The position numbers were made by a program, and so were the translations under genes. Source: Lewinellaceae bacterium (GTDB lineage: Bacteria > Bacteroidota > Bacteroidia > Chitinophagales > Saprospiraceae). Taken from it: 64,000 nt of DNA. The notes under the pieces are model-generated. The model worked only from the letters and a program-made list of their open reading frames with translations, did no database searches and was not told the DNA's origin. Below are positions 17,121-24,325 of this stretch, piece by piece. The stretch is taken from the NCBI GenBank assembly GCA_020636435.1, contig JACJXX010000002.1:2666001-2730000 (forward strand), written 5' to 3'. Each line of letters opens with the position of its first letter. Within the stretch, counting starts at the first letter, position 1.

Positions 17121-17174
17121 CATCGGTTTAAGAACCTTTCCAGACAGCGCTTCAGGAAGGTTCTCAAACCGGTG
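17121..17174. terminator. Imperfect hairpin at hemH stop
   Basis: The left arm CATCGGTTTAAGAACCTTTCC (17121-17141) and right arm GGAAGGTTCTCAAACCGGTG (17155-17174) pair with few mismatches. The right arm contains the hemH stop codon (17164-17166). It lies between the receptor remnant and hemH, so it could end transcription from either side. Confidence 0.55.
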
Positions 17175-18198
17175 CCCACTGCTCCACCAACTCCGCCACC
17201 GCCCCAACCCACCGCGGGTCATCATTCAAACTAGGCACCAGGTCCACCTTCTCCCCTCCCATCTCCTCGAATTCCTCCTGGTATTCCGTGCCGATCTCGA
17301 CAATGGTTTCCAGGCAATCAGCAACAAAAGCAGGGCTGAAGACCAGCAGCCGTTTGGCCCCATGCTCGGCCTGATTCTCAATCGTTTTGATGGTGTAGGG
17401 CTGCGCCCAGGCTTCCGGGCCCAGGCGGCTCTGGAAGGAAGTGGTGTATTGCTCCGGGCGTAGTTCCAATTTTTCGGCAATGGCGCGGGTGGTGGCGTGG
17501 CATTGGGCGGAGTAACAAAACTGGTTCGCCAGGCACAACGACTGGCAGCAGTTCTCTTTTTGCAGGCAGTGGCTGCCGGTGGGGTCTCCCTTGCGGAGCT
17601 GCCGCTGGGGCAGGCCGTGGTAGCTGAAGATGATGTGCTGGTAAGAATCGAGGTCGAACTGCCGGGCATTGTCGGCGAAGATGTCGATCATCGGTTCGTA
17701 GTCGAAGTAGGAATTGATCATTTTTACATTCGGAATGGCCTGTTGCCGGGCTAGTATGCGCATCACTTCCTCATGGATGGAGCCGGTGGTGGCGGAGGCG
17801 TACTGAGGGAACATCGGAAAAACGATGATCTCCGACACCTGCATCAGCAGCAGGTTTTTGATGGCGGATTCGATGGAAGGGTTCTGATAGCGCATGGCCA
17901 GTTCCACCACATACTCTTCCCCTAGTATTTCTTGTACCCCTTCGGCTACTCTTTCACCGTACACCTTCAGCGGGGAGCCTTCTTCCGTCCACAGCATTTT
18001 ATAAAGCTTCGAAGAACTGCCGGAGCGGAAAGGCGCAATGATGCCCCGCACCAGCAGGTTGCGCGCCAGCCAGGAATAGTCGATGACCCGCGGGTCGAGC
18101 AGGAATTCTTTGAGGTAGCGATAAACTGCGCTGCGGTTGGGGTTGTCGGGAGTGCCCAGGTTGACCAGCAGTACGCCTTTCTTTCCGAATGTCGTCAT
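17164..18198 (-). CDS. hemH: Ferrochelatase
   Basis: The protein has 344 residues and inserts ferrous iron into protoporphyrin IX to make haem. Seen are the N-terminal GVLLVNLGTPDNP, the FPMFPQYASATTGS segment, the catalytic SYHGLPQRQ with His194, and CLETIVEIGTEY, which carries the conserved acidic residues late in the protein. A cysteine-rich insertion after the His motif has Cys at about 211, 217, 218, 222, 228 and 233. Some bacterial ferrochelatases bind an iron-sulfur cluster, but whether this group does cannot be decided here. The gene is divergent from surE across about 230 bases. The spacer near 18240-18310 has no clear gene. Confidence 0.95.
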   Translation of the reverse strand: MTTFGKKGVLLVNLGTPDNPNRSAVYRYLKEFLLDPRVIDYSWLARNLLVRGIIAPFRSGSSSKLYKMLWTEEGSPLKVYGERVAEGVQEILGEEYVVELAMRYQNPSIESAIKNLLLMQVSEIIVFPMFPQYASATTGSIHEEVMRILARQQAIPNVKMINSYFDYEPMIDIFADNARQFDLDSYQHIIFSYHGLPQRQLRKGDPTGSHCLQKENCCQSLCLANQFCYSAQCHATTRAIAEKLELRPEQYTTSFQSRLGPEAWAQPYTIKTIENQAEHGAKRLLVFSPAFVADCLETIVEIGTEYQEEFEEMGGEKVDLVPSLNDDPRWVGAVAELVEQWAPV

Positions 18199-18397
18199 GT
18201 GTTTTATGCCTTAAAAAGTGGATGGTTTTTCAATTTCTTGCACCTGAGCCATGAGGCCGCAGCCACAAAAAACTTCGTGCGGATTTCGTGCCCTGGTGCC
18301 TTCGTGGCTCTTAACGCAAAACTCGGAAAGTCTAACAGGCTTGCCAAACCGAAGTTCAAGCCGGAGAAGAATTATGGCCGAAAGCTTGATTTTTTCT

Positions 18398-18405
18398 TAA
18401 TTTTG
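18398..18405 (+). promoter_or_regulatory. Candidate -7 box for surE
   Basis: TAATTTTG fits TAnnTTTG exactly and ends 22 bases before the surE ATG, allowing a leader of about 15 bases. The -33 element is not clear. Confidence 0.4.
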
Positions 18406-18426
18406 GCGATCATTAAAACAGCTTCC

Positions 18427-19197
18427 ATGAAAAAGCCATTGATCCTTGTTACCAACGATGACGGCATTACCGCTCCCGGCATCCGCGCCCTGGTCAGCGT
18501 CGCCCGCCAGTTGGGCGACGTGGTGGTCGTAGCCCCCGACTCCCCGCAATCCGGCATGGGGCACGCCATCACCGTCAGCGCGCCGATCCGCCTCCATCCC
18601 GCCGATGTTTTTGAAGGCATTGAAGCCTACGAATGTTCGGGCACCCCGGTCGACTGCGTCAAGCTCGCCAAACACATCATTTTAAAGGACCGCAAACCCG
18701 ACCTCTGCGTTTCCGGGATCAACCACGGCTCCAATGCCTCCATCAACATCATATACTCGGGTACGCTCTCTGCCGCCATGGAGGCTTCCCTGGAAAGGAT
18801 ACCTTCCATCGGTTTTTCATTGTTGAACTTCAGCCACGACGCTAACTTCAAACCCTCTATGCCCTACGCCAAAAAACTCATGGAATACGTACTGGCCAAC
18901 GGGCTGGAAGAAGGCAGCCTGCTCAATGTCAACATCCCTGACCTGGAAGAGGGCCAGATCAAAGGCCTGCGCGTCTGCCGACAGGCAGAAGCCCGCTGGG
19001 ACGAGGAGTTCACGGAAGCCACCGACCCCCGGGGCCAGAAATACTACTGGCTGACCGGCCGCTTCGTCAATGAAGACAAAGGGGACGATACCGATATCTG
19101 GGCCCTTCAGAACGACTACATCTCCGTGGTGCCTTCCATGCACGACCTGACCAACTACCGGGCGTTCAAGAGCCTGAAAGCGCTGGAAAGCATATAG
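18427..19197 (+). CDS. surE: 5'/3'-nucleotidase SurE
   Basis: From the ATG at 18427 the protein has 256 residues, the normal SurE length; a much longer frame upstream overlaps hemH and was rejected. SurE removes phosphate from nucleoside monophosphates and is linked to stationary-phase survival. The metal site is visible: NDDG (residues 10-13, Asp11 and Asp12), Ser in SPQSGMGHAIT near 41, and Asn in SGINHGSNAS near 97. The segment YSGTLSAAMEA is also typical. In many Bacteroidota surE is close to lpxB; here lpxB lies 3.2 kb downstream with other genes in between. The stop codon sits inside a perfect 25-bp tandem duplication (19182-19206 and 19207-19231). Confidence 0.95.
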   Translation: MKKPLILVTNDDGITAPGIRALVSVARQLGDVVVVAPDSPQSGMGHAITVSAPIRLHPADVFEGIEAYECSGTPVDCVKLAKHIILKDRKPDLCVSGINHGSNASINIIYSGTLSAAMEASLERIPSIGFSLLNFSHDANFKPSMPYAKKLMEYVLANGLEEGSLLNVNIPDLEEGQIKGLRVCRQAEARWDEEFTEATDPRGQKYYWLTGRFVNEDKGDDTDIWALQNDYISVVPSMHDLTNYRAFKSLKALESI

Positions 19198-19253
19198 TGC
19201 TGCAATGCTGGAAAGCATATAGTGCTGCAATTTTGAATTTCATTTCTTGTATA

Positions 19254-19357
19254 GATGCTGTGGATGCCCAGTGTGAGCATCCATAGCATCAACCGCCCGA
19301 AGGGCGTAGTATCGTCCTGCCGCCGTTCCGGTGGCAGGACAAGCATCCATAGCATCT
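19254..19357. terminator. Hairpin cluster between surE and the peroxidase gene
   Basis: A first hairpin pairs GATGCTGTGGATGC (19254 on) with GCATCCATAGCATC (19277-19290) around a 10-base loop. A second pairs TCCTGCCGCC with GGTGGCAGGA near 19316-19340. The sequence GCATCCATAGCATC occurs again at 19344-19357. The genes on either side are convergent, so this is a plausible bidirectional terminator. Confidence 0.55.
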
Positions 19358-19362
19358 TCACA

Positions 19363-20544
19363 CTACCGGAACGGGTCAGAAAACCTCGGGTCCTGCACCA
19401 GTTGCTCGTCGGTCAGGGTTTTGAGGAAAGCCACCAGGGCAGCTTTTTCCATGGCATCGAGGTTCAGCCGCTGTGGGTTCCCATCCGGGCCGATCAGTTT
19501 GGGGTCCAGCTTGGCGTGGGCCTGGATGCCGCTGTTGTAGTGCTCGACCACCTCTTCCAGGGTATTGAACCGGCCGTCGTGCATATAGGGGGCGGTGAGG
19601 GCGATGTTGCGCAAGCTGGGGATTTTGAACTGGCCGTCGCCCTTGCCCTGATCCTGGTAAACCAGGTCGAGGCCGATGTTGGCCGTTCCTTTTATGTCAG
19701 AGCCGCCATACGGGTCGCCCGGGCCATCCGGGGCGCTGAAGTTGGGGCCGCTGTGGCAGGAAGAACACTTTGCCCGTTCGCTTTGGAAAAGCGACATGCC
19801 CATTTTTTCCAGCTCGGAAAATGCGGCAAAGTTGTTCTCCTGGGCGTGGTCAAACTTGCTGTTGGCCGTGATCATGGAACTCAGAAACTGGGTCAGTGCC
19901 TGGGCAATGCGGTCTTCGGTAACCTGGGGCGTGCCAAAAGCCGCCTCGAAGAGCGGCGGGTAATAGCTGGACTTCGCCAGTTTTTGAGACAACACTTCCA
20001 TCGATTCCATCCCCATCTCGATGTGGTTTTGCACGGGCTTGATGACCATCTCCCGCAAAGACGCAATGCGGGAATCCCAGAACAGGTTGTTGTTCAAGGC
20101 TACATTGACAATGCCCATGGAGTTGCGGGGCGTGACTTTGCCGCCAAAGCCTTCGCTGCCCTTTTTGCCGTCGGCGAAAGCAGACTCCTGGCGGTGGCAG
20201 GAACCACAAGCCACGGAGTTGTTGATGGAAAGCTGGCGGTCGTAAAACAGGACCCTGCCCAGCGTGGCGCCGGCGTCGGTGACGTTTTGCAACTCAAATG
20301 CATTGCCTGAACCAAATGGTGGAGCAACGAAATTGATCAACCCCTGGTGATCCACTACTACGCCGCCGTTGGTGAAATCATCGGCAACAGCAAAAGGCAT
20401 TTCTACATTGCTGTAATTGTAAAAAGACTCCGGCAGGACAGGGGCCGCCATTTCCGGCGCCGGCTCCCTGGAAGTTTCACAGGCCACCAGCACCGCTAAC
20501 AGGCCGAGCACCGGCCAACGGAAGAGGTAAAATGCGTTTTTCAT
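19363..20544 (-). CDS. Di-haem cytochrome c peroxidase family lipoprotein
   Basis: From the ATG at 20544 the protein has 393 residues; the preceding 21 codons of the open frame lack signal character. A lipoprotein signal ends LLAVLVAC (Cys22). Two haem c sites are seen: CGSCH (113-117) and CSSCH (260-264), the layout of CcpA/MauG-type peroxidases. Met residues that could ligate the high-potential haem occur in the C-terminal half, for example MHDGRFNTLEEVVEHYNSG. Typical motifs GRVLFYDRQLS, IPSLRNIALTAPYMHDG and LVAFLKTLTD are present. Members reduce hydrogen peroxide or oxidise protein or small substrates in the periplasm. Two beta-barrel-like proteins are encoded just upstream on the same strand; whether they work together is unknown. 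Confidence 0.9.
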   Translation of the reverse strand: MKNAFYLFRWPVLGLLAVLVACETSREPAPEMAAPVLPESFYNYSNVEMPFAVADDFTNGGVVVDHQGLINFVAPPFGSGNAFELQNVTDAGATLGRVLFYDRQLSINNSVACGSCHRQESAFADGKKGSEGFGGKVTPRNSMGIVNVALNNNLFWDSRIASLREMVIKPVQNHIEMGMESMEVLSQKLAKSSYYPPLFEAAFGTPQVTEDRIAQALTQFLSSMITANSKFDHAQENNFAAFSELEKMGMSLFQSERAKCSSCHSGPNFSAPDGPGDPYGGSDIKGTANIGLDLVYQDQGKGDGQFKIPSLRNIALTAPYMHDGRFNTLEEVVEHYNSGIQAHAKLDPKLIGPDGNPQRLNLDAMEKAALVAFLKTLTDEQLVQDPRFSDPFR

Positions 20545-20578
20545 AACATCAAAGGCTTTATAGGTGAAAAAATTAGTG

Positions 20579-21163
20579 TTATTTCTTTTTTCGGGGCCGC
20601 CACACATTCAGCAGCAGAGCTACCGGCGGCACGACCTGCAAACGGGGGATTCCCTCATTGGTGTCGAGGCCCAACCAAAGGGAAACTTCGGTGGACAGGC
20701 TTACCGTGCGGTTGATAAAAAACTCGAAGCCCCAGGTCGGCCCCAGGCCGATGAAACCGGTCTCCACGTCCTTTTCTCCCGGCAGGTTGAAGTCGCCACC
20801 GGAGATGGCCATGTCCCATGCCATGGAATACGACCAGCGGTCGGCAATCTGACGCCGCCGTTCCAATCCCATCCGGAAATTGAAATGGTTTTGAGCCTCG
20901 TCAGCGGTGAGGCTGGCGTCTACATCCCAGCCCAGGGCCAGGCGAAAGGCCCGGTCCTTATCGGTATATACCCGGTAAGTGATGAAATAGGGCCCCAGCA
21001 CCTTGGGGTTGCTGCGGTTGAACGGCGCCACCTGCACCAGCAAGGGGGAAGCATTCAACCCGATGGAATGGTAGCGCCCTTCGGGCTGCTGGCCAGCAGA
21101 TTCCTGGGCGGACACCGAAGCGCCCAGCGACCATAAGAATAAAAAAAAGCAGAGCCTGGGCAT
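20579..21163 (-). CDS. Small outer-membrane beta-barrel-like protein A
   Basis: The protein has 194 residues with a signal peptide (about 1-20, ending SVSAQ). The remainder alternates polar and non-polar residues in short strands (FRLALGWDVDASL, FNFRMGLERRRQI, WSYSMAWDMAISG, VSLSTEVSLWLGLD), which is typical of eight- to ten-strand outer-membrane barrels. It ends in a run of basic residues rather than the usual terminal aromatic. It is followed 35 bases later by the peroxidase gene and preceded by a similar gene four bases upstream, so the three probably form an operon. I do not recognise a named family. Confidence 0.65.
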   Translation of the reverse strand: MPRLCFFLFLWSLGASVSAQESAGQQPEGRYHSIGLNASPLLVQVAPFNRSNPKVLGPYFITYRVYTDKDRAFRLALGWDVDASLTADEAQNHFNFRMGLERRRQIADRWSYSMAWDMAISGGDFNLPGEKDVETGFIGLGPTWGFEFFINRTVSLSTEVSLWLGLDTNEGIPRLQVVPPVALLLNVWRPRKKK

Positions 21164-21167
21164 AGGT

Positions 21168-21818
21168 TCAGAATTTGAAGATGACGTACAACGAACTGGG
21201 CAGCACCGGCGAAATATCCACTCCTTTCGATTTGATGACCGTGGGTTGAGTAGGGTTATCAGCCGGGTCTTCTTCGCGCCCCGATACGTAAAAAGCGTAG
21301 AGGAAAGACTCGGTGGAAAAACTCACCCTGGGGCTGAGGTGGAACAGCATGCCCAATGCCGGGCCACCTCCCAGCCCGATCTCCCTCGAACTTACCGTAA
21401 TATCCTGAGGAAAACTGGTCAGGCGCACCGATTCTTCCAGGTAACGGCCCGCCAGGTCGAGGCCCCAGAATAAGGTAAAGCGGGCCCCAAAAGCCTGTCT
21501 CCACTCGTATCCGCCCCGCATTTCCAGTTGCCGGTTGGAAGTGATCCGGTCTCCGAAAGAGAAAAATTCCGAGCGGCGTTGAAAGCGGCCGCCAATGCCC
21601 AGCCGCAATGCCCGGTTGGAACGGCTGAATTTCAGGCCAAACAGATAGGGGTCGGCAGGTAGCCCTTGCCCGCCACTGTTGAAGAACCCTGCCAGTGTAG
21701 CGGTAATATTCAGCCCCAGTTCCCGGGCAGAGGAATCGCTGATCCACAACGACTCCTGGGCGGAGAGAACCTTCAATCCACAAAGCAATAACAAGGTAAA
21801 GAGGGCGCGCATAGGCAA
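21168..21818 (-). CDS. Small outer-membrane beta-barrel-like protein B
   Basis: The protein has 216 residues with a signal peptide (about 1-20, ending VLSAQ). Repeated amphipathic strands (FGLKFSRSNRALRLGIGGRF, RFTLFWGLDLAGRY, GPALGMLFHLSPRVSFSTESFLYAF) end with YVIFKF, a terminal Phe of the kind recognised by the outer-membrane assembly machinery. It resembles the next gene in size and plan, so the two may be distant paralogues. It is first in a likely operon with that gene and the di-haem peroxidase. Function is not known. Confidence 0.65.
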   Translation of the reverse strand: MPMRALFTLLLLCGLKVLSAQESLWISDSSARELGLNITATLAGFFNSGGQGLPADPYLFGLKFSRSNRALRLGIGGRFQRRSEFFSFGDRITSNRQLEMRGGYEWRQAFGARFTLFWGLDLAGRYLEESVRLTSFPQDITVSSREIGLGGGPALGMLFHLSPRVSFSTESFLYAFYVSGREEDPADNPTQPTVIKSKGVDISPVLPSSLYVIFKF

Positions 21819-22101
21819 TAGGGTTTTGCTGGAAGTCGGAAATCGGAAATCGGAAATCGGAAATCGGAAGTCGGAAGTCGGAAATTGGAAGTCGGAAGTC
21901 GGAATGGGTCTCTTGCGCCTGGTTTTCGCCTTCGCATTTACTTCGTTCGTGTCCGACTTCCGATTTCACGTTAGATTCGTCCAAAGTCCAGCCGATTTTT
22001 AATAGGGACGAAAAAAATTCCAGTGGTGTTGGGTGGAGTTCTGTTTTTAACATATTTCAGAATTACCCGCCGCCAAAACTGCCAATTTCCGGCTATTCCC
22101 C
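21819..22101. repeat. GGAAGTC/GGAAATC heptamer array and right-hand inverted-repeat end
   Basis: About ten copies of a 7-bp unit CGGAA(A/G)T run from 21831 to 21904. Near 21937 the words TTCGTTCGTGTCCGACTTCC follow, and CGTCCAAAGTCCA at 21978-21990 matches the right arm of the inverted repeat at 33443-33456. No gene is supported. Confidence 0.75.
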
Positions 22102-22109
22102 TAATTTTG
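22102..22109 (+). promoter_or_regulatory. Candidate -7 box for the small membrane gene and lpxB
   Basis: TAATTTTG fits TAnnTTTG. Transcription would start at about 22115, which is almost on the ATG at 22118 and favours the ATG at 22136 as the true start of the first gene. Confidence 0.4.
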
Positions 22110-22135
22110 CCCCCTGTATGCAAAAAAAAACTTTA

Positions 22136-22435
22136 ATGCTGAATAAAAACTCCATCCCCGTAGGCCTGGCCATCGGGATCGTCCTTCCTCTGGCCGTCTT
22201 CGGCCTGCTGCTGCTGCTCTACCAGCAACTCGAAACCGCCGGCGTGGTAAGCGGCGAAGGTTTTTCGCCCATGTTCCGGGAGCGCACCGCCGGCATCATT
22301 GCCATCTGCTGCAACCTGGTGCCGCTGAATGCCTTTCAAAGGCGGCGGGCGACCAACTCCATGCGGGGCGTGGTGCTGGCCACCGTGCTCTACGTGATCC
22401 TCTGGGTCATTTATTTCGGAAAGTTCATTCTATGA
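22136..22435 (+). CDS. Small membrane protein coupled to lpxB
   Basis: From the ATG at 22136 the protein has 99 residues; an ATG six codons earlier is possible. Two hydrophobic helices are seen: about 8-30 (IPVGLAIGIVLPLAVFGLLL) and a C-terminal one (VVLATVLYVILWVIYFGKFI), with a middle segment TAGIIAICCNLVPLNAFQRRR that may form a further span. The stop overlaps the lpxB start as ATGA, so the two genes are very likely translated together. The family is not known to me; small membrane genes before lpxB occur in other members of the phylum. A role near lipid A synthesis is inferred from position only. Confidence 0.65.
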   Translation: MLNKNSIPVGLAIGIVLPLAVFGLLLLLYQQLETAGVVSGEGFSPMFRERTAGIIAICCNLVPLNAFQRRRATNSMRGVVLATVLYVILWVIYFGKFIL

Positions 22436-23583
22436 AATACTACATCATCGCCGGGGAGGCTTCCGGGGACCTGCATGGCTCCAACCTCATCAAGGGGTTG
22501 CGGGAGGCCGACCCTCAGGCCCAGTGCCGCGCCTGGGGTGGCGATCTGATGGAGGCCGCCGGCGGGCAAATCGTCAAGCACTACCGCGACCTGGCCTTTA
22601 TGGGGTTTGCCGAAGTGCTGCTGAACCTCCGCACCATCCTGGGCAACATCAAGTTCTGCAAGCAGGACGTTCTGGCCTATCAGCCCGATGCCCTGATCCT
22701 GATCGATTACCCGGGCTTCAACCTGCGGATCGCCAAATGGGCCAAGGCGCAGGGGCTGAAGGTATACTACTATATCTCTCCTCAATTGTGGGCGTGGCAC
22801 AGCAGCCGCGTACACGGCATCAAGGCCAGCGTCGACCGCCTGTTTGTCATCCTGCCCTTTGAGGAGGAGTTCTACCGGCAATACGATTATGAGGTCGACT
22901 TCGTCGGCCACCCGTTGATGGATGTGGTGGATGAAAAGCCGGAAAAAGAAAGCTTCCTCGAAGACAACGAATTGAGCAACCGGCCCATCATTGCCCTGCT
23001 GCCTGGCAGCCGCAAACAGGAGATAGAACGCATGCTGGAAGTGATGCTGGAAGTGGCGCCTGCTTTTCCGGAATACCAGTTCGTCATTGCCGGCGCTCCG
23101 TCTCAGCCCGAAGGGTTTTACCGGCGGATACTGGACAAAGCGCCCCCCCATGCGGGCCAGGCCAGGCTGGTTGACAATCAGACTTACGCCCTGCTCCGCC
23201 ACGCCGAGGCGGCCCTGGTCACTTCCGGGACCGCCACCCTGGAAACCGCCCTGTTTGGCGTACCCCAGGTGGTCTGCTACCGGGGCGGCCGCCTGTCGTA
23301 CCTCATCGCCCGCCGCCTGGTCAATGTGGAGTTCATCGCCCTGGCCAACCTCATCGCCGGGAAAGAGGTGGTCAAAGAGCTGATACAGGATGAATGCACC
23401 GCCGATAACTTAAAAACAGAACTCCAGAAGCTGCTCCAGCCCGAACACCGCCAAAGGATACAAGAGGGTTATGCGCTCATCCGGGAGCGAATGGGGCAGC
23501 CGGGGGCTTCGCGCAAGGCGGCGAGATTGATTGTCGGGTATCTGAGGCAGGAGGAGACAGGAGGACAGGAGTTACAAGATTAA
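22432..23583 (+). CDS. lpxB: Lipid-A-disaccharide synthase
   Basis: The protein has 383 residues. LpxB joins UDP-2,3-diacylglucosamine and lipid X into the tetra-acyl disaccharide of lipid A on the inner face of the inner membrane. Family motifs visible are the opening YYIIAGEASGDLHGSNLIKGL, GFAEVLLNL, DALILIDYPGFNLRIAKWAK, YYISPQLWAWHSSRVHGIK, IVALLPGSR-like IIALLPGSRKQEIERML, and AALVTSGTATLETALFGVPQVVCYR. The gene overlaps the small membrane gene before it by four bases. It confirms a Gram-negative outer membrane with lipid A. The last ten codons are Glu/Gln/Thr/Gly-rich and outside the conserved region. Confidence 0.96.
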   Translation: MKYYIIAGEASGDLHGSNLIKGLREADPQAQCRAWGGDLMEAAGGQIVKHYRDLAFMGFAEVLLNLRTILGNIKFCKQDVLAYQPDALILIDYPGFNLRIAKWAKAQGLKVYYYISPQLWAWHSSRVHGIKASVDRLFVILPFEEEFYRQYDYEVDFVGHPLMDVVDEKPEKESFLEDNELSNRPIIALLPGSRKQEIERMLEVMLEVAPAFPEYQFVIAGAPSQPEGFYRRILDKAPPHAGQARLVDNQTYALLRHAEAALVTSGTATLETALFGVPQVVCYRGGRLSYLIARRLVNVEFIALANLIAGKEVVKELIQDECTADNLKTELQKLLQPEHRQRIQEGYALIRERMGQPGASRKAARLIVGYLRQEETGGQELQD

Positions 23584-23671
23584 CAGGCCCATCACCCTCC
23601 CAGGTGTGCAACCAGGCTCAGGTGCCGCGCAGAAGCAGCAGAAGGGCACATCAAACATCGCACATCGCACA

Positions 23672-24325
23672 TCAAACATCAAAAGCCCCTCCATCCACCC
23701 TCGGCGCCCGGCGGTTCTTATTTTTCTTATCCGACCGTTCGAGGTATTCTTCGAACAAGGCAAGCTGTTCTGCTTCCGGCATGGGGTTGCCTGCTCCATA
23801 CATGCCGGCATTTAGCCGCTGGCGAAGGGCCTCGTAAAGGGTGACCGCGCAGGCTACGGAAATATTGAGGCTTTTCGCCATTCCCATTTGCGGGATGACG
23901 AAATTGCCGTCGGCGTAGGCCAGGGCCGCTTCGGAAACCCCGTCGCGTTCATTGCCGAAGAGCAGGGCCGCCGGGCGGGCCAGGTCGAGGCTGTGCAGGG
24001 GCATAGCGGCTTCTCCCAGGTGGGTAGCTAAAACCCGGCCGTATTTCTGTTTGACGTGGCGAAAGCAAGCATCCGGGCTGGTATAATAGTGCACGTCCAC
24101 CCATTTTCGGGCGCCGCTGGACGATTTCTTTCCGATGAGAATGTGGTCTTCCGTCAGGTGGGCCTCTGTGTAGAGAACGAAGATTTCAGGGATGCCCACC
24201 GAGTCGCAGGAACGGATGACCGCTCCGATATTGTGCGGGTCGTGCACGTTTTCCAGAATGACCGTCAGGCCGCCCTGCCGCCGGAAAGCCACTTCTTTCA
24301 GGCGTTGTATTCGTTCCGGAGTCAT
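23672..24325 (-). CDS. trmH: tRNA/rRNA 2'-O-methyltransferase, TrmH family (SpoU)
   Basis: The protein has 217 residues. SPOUT-class methyltransferase motifs are clear: motif 1 ILENVHDPHNIGAVIRSCDSVG (about 23-44), motif 2 LLFGNERDGVS (about 120-131), and motif 3 IPQMGMAKSLNISVACAVTLYEA (about 143-165). The Arg of motif 1 and Asn/Ser of motif 3 bind SAM in the knotted fold. The short N-terminus before motif 1 and the helical C-terminal tail match TrmH, which methylates Gm18 of tRNA; other RNA targets cannot be ruled out. Its start codon overlaps the stop of the preceding binding-protein-like gene by one base (TGATG), so the two are translationally linked. Confidence 0.87.
   Translation of the reverse strand: MTPERIQRLKEVAFRRQGGLTVILENVHDPHNIGAVIRSCDSVGIPEIFVLYTEAHLTEDHILIGKKSSSGARKWVDVHYYTSPDACFRHVKQKYGRVLATHLGEAAMPLHSLDLARPAALLFGNERDGVSEAALAYADGNFVIPQMGMAKSLNISVACAVTLYEALRQRLNAGMYGAGNPMPEAEQLALFEEYLERSDKKNKNRRAPRVDGGAFDV

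Noticed and set aside
17932..18426. N-terminal extension of surE into the hemH region
   Set aside because: The added residues are antisense to hemH and the family starts at the KKPLILVTNDDG segment.
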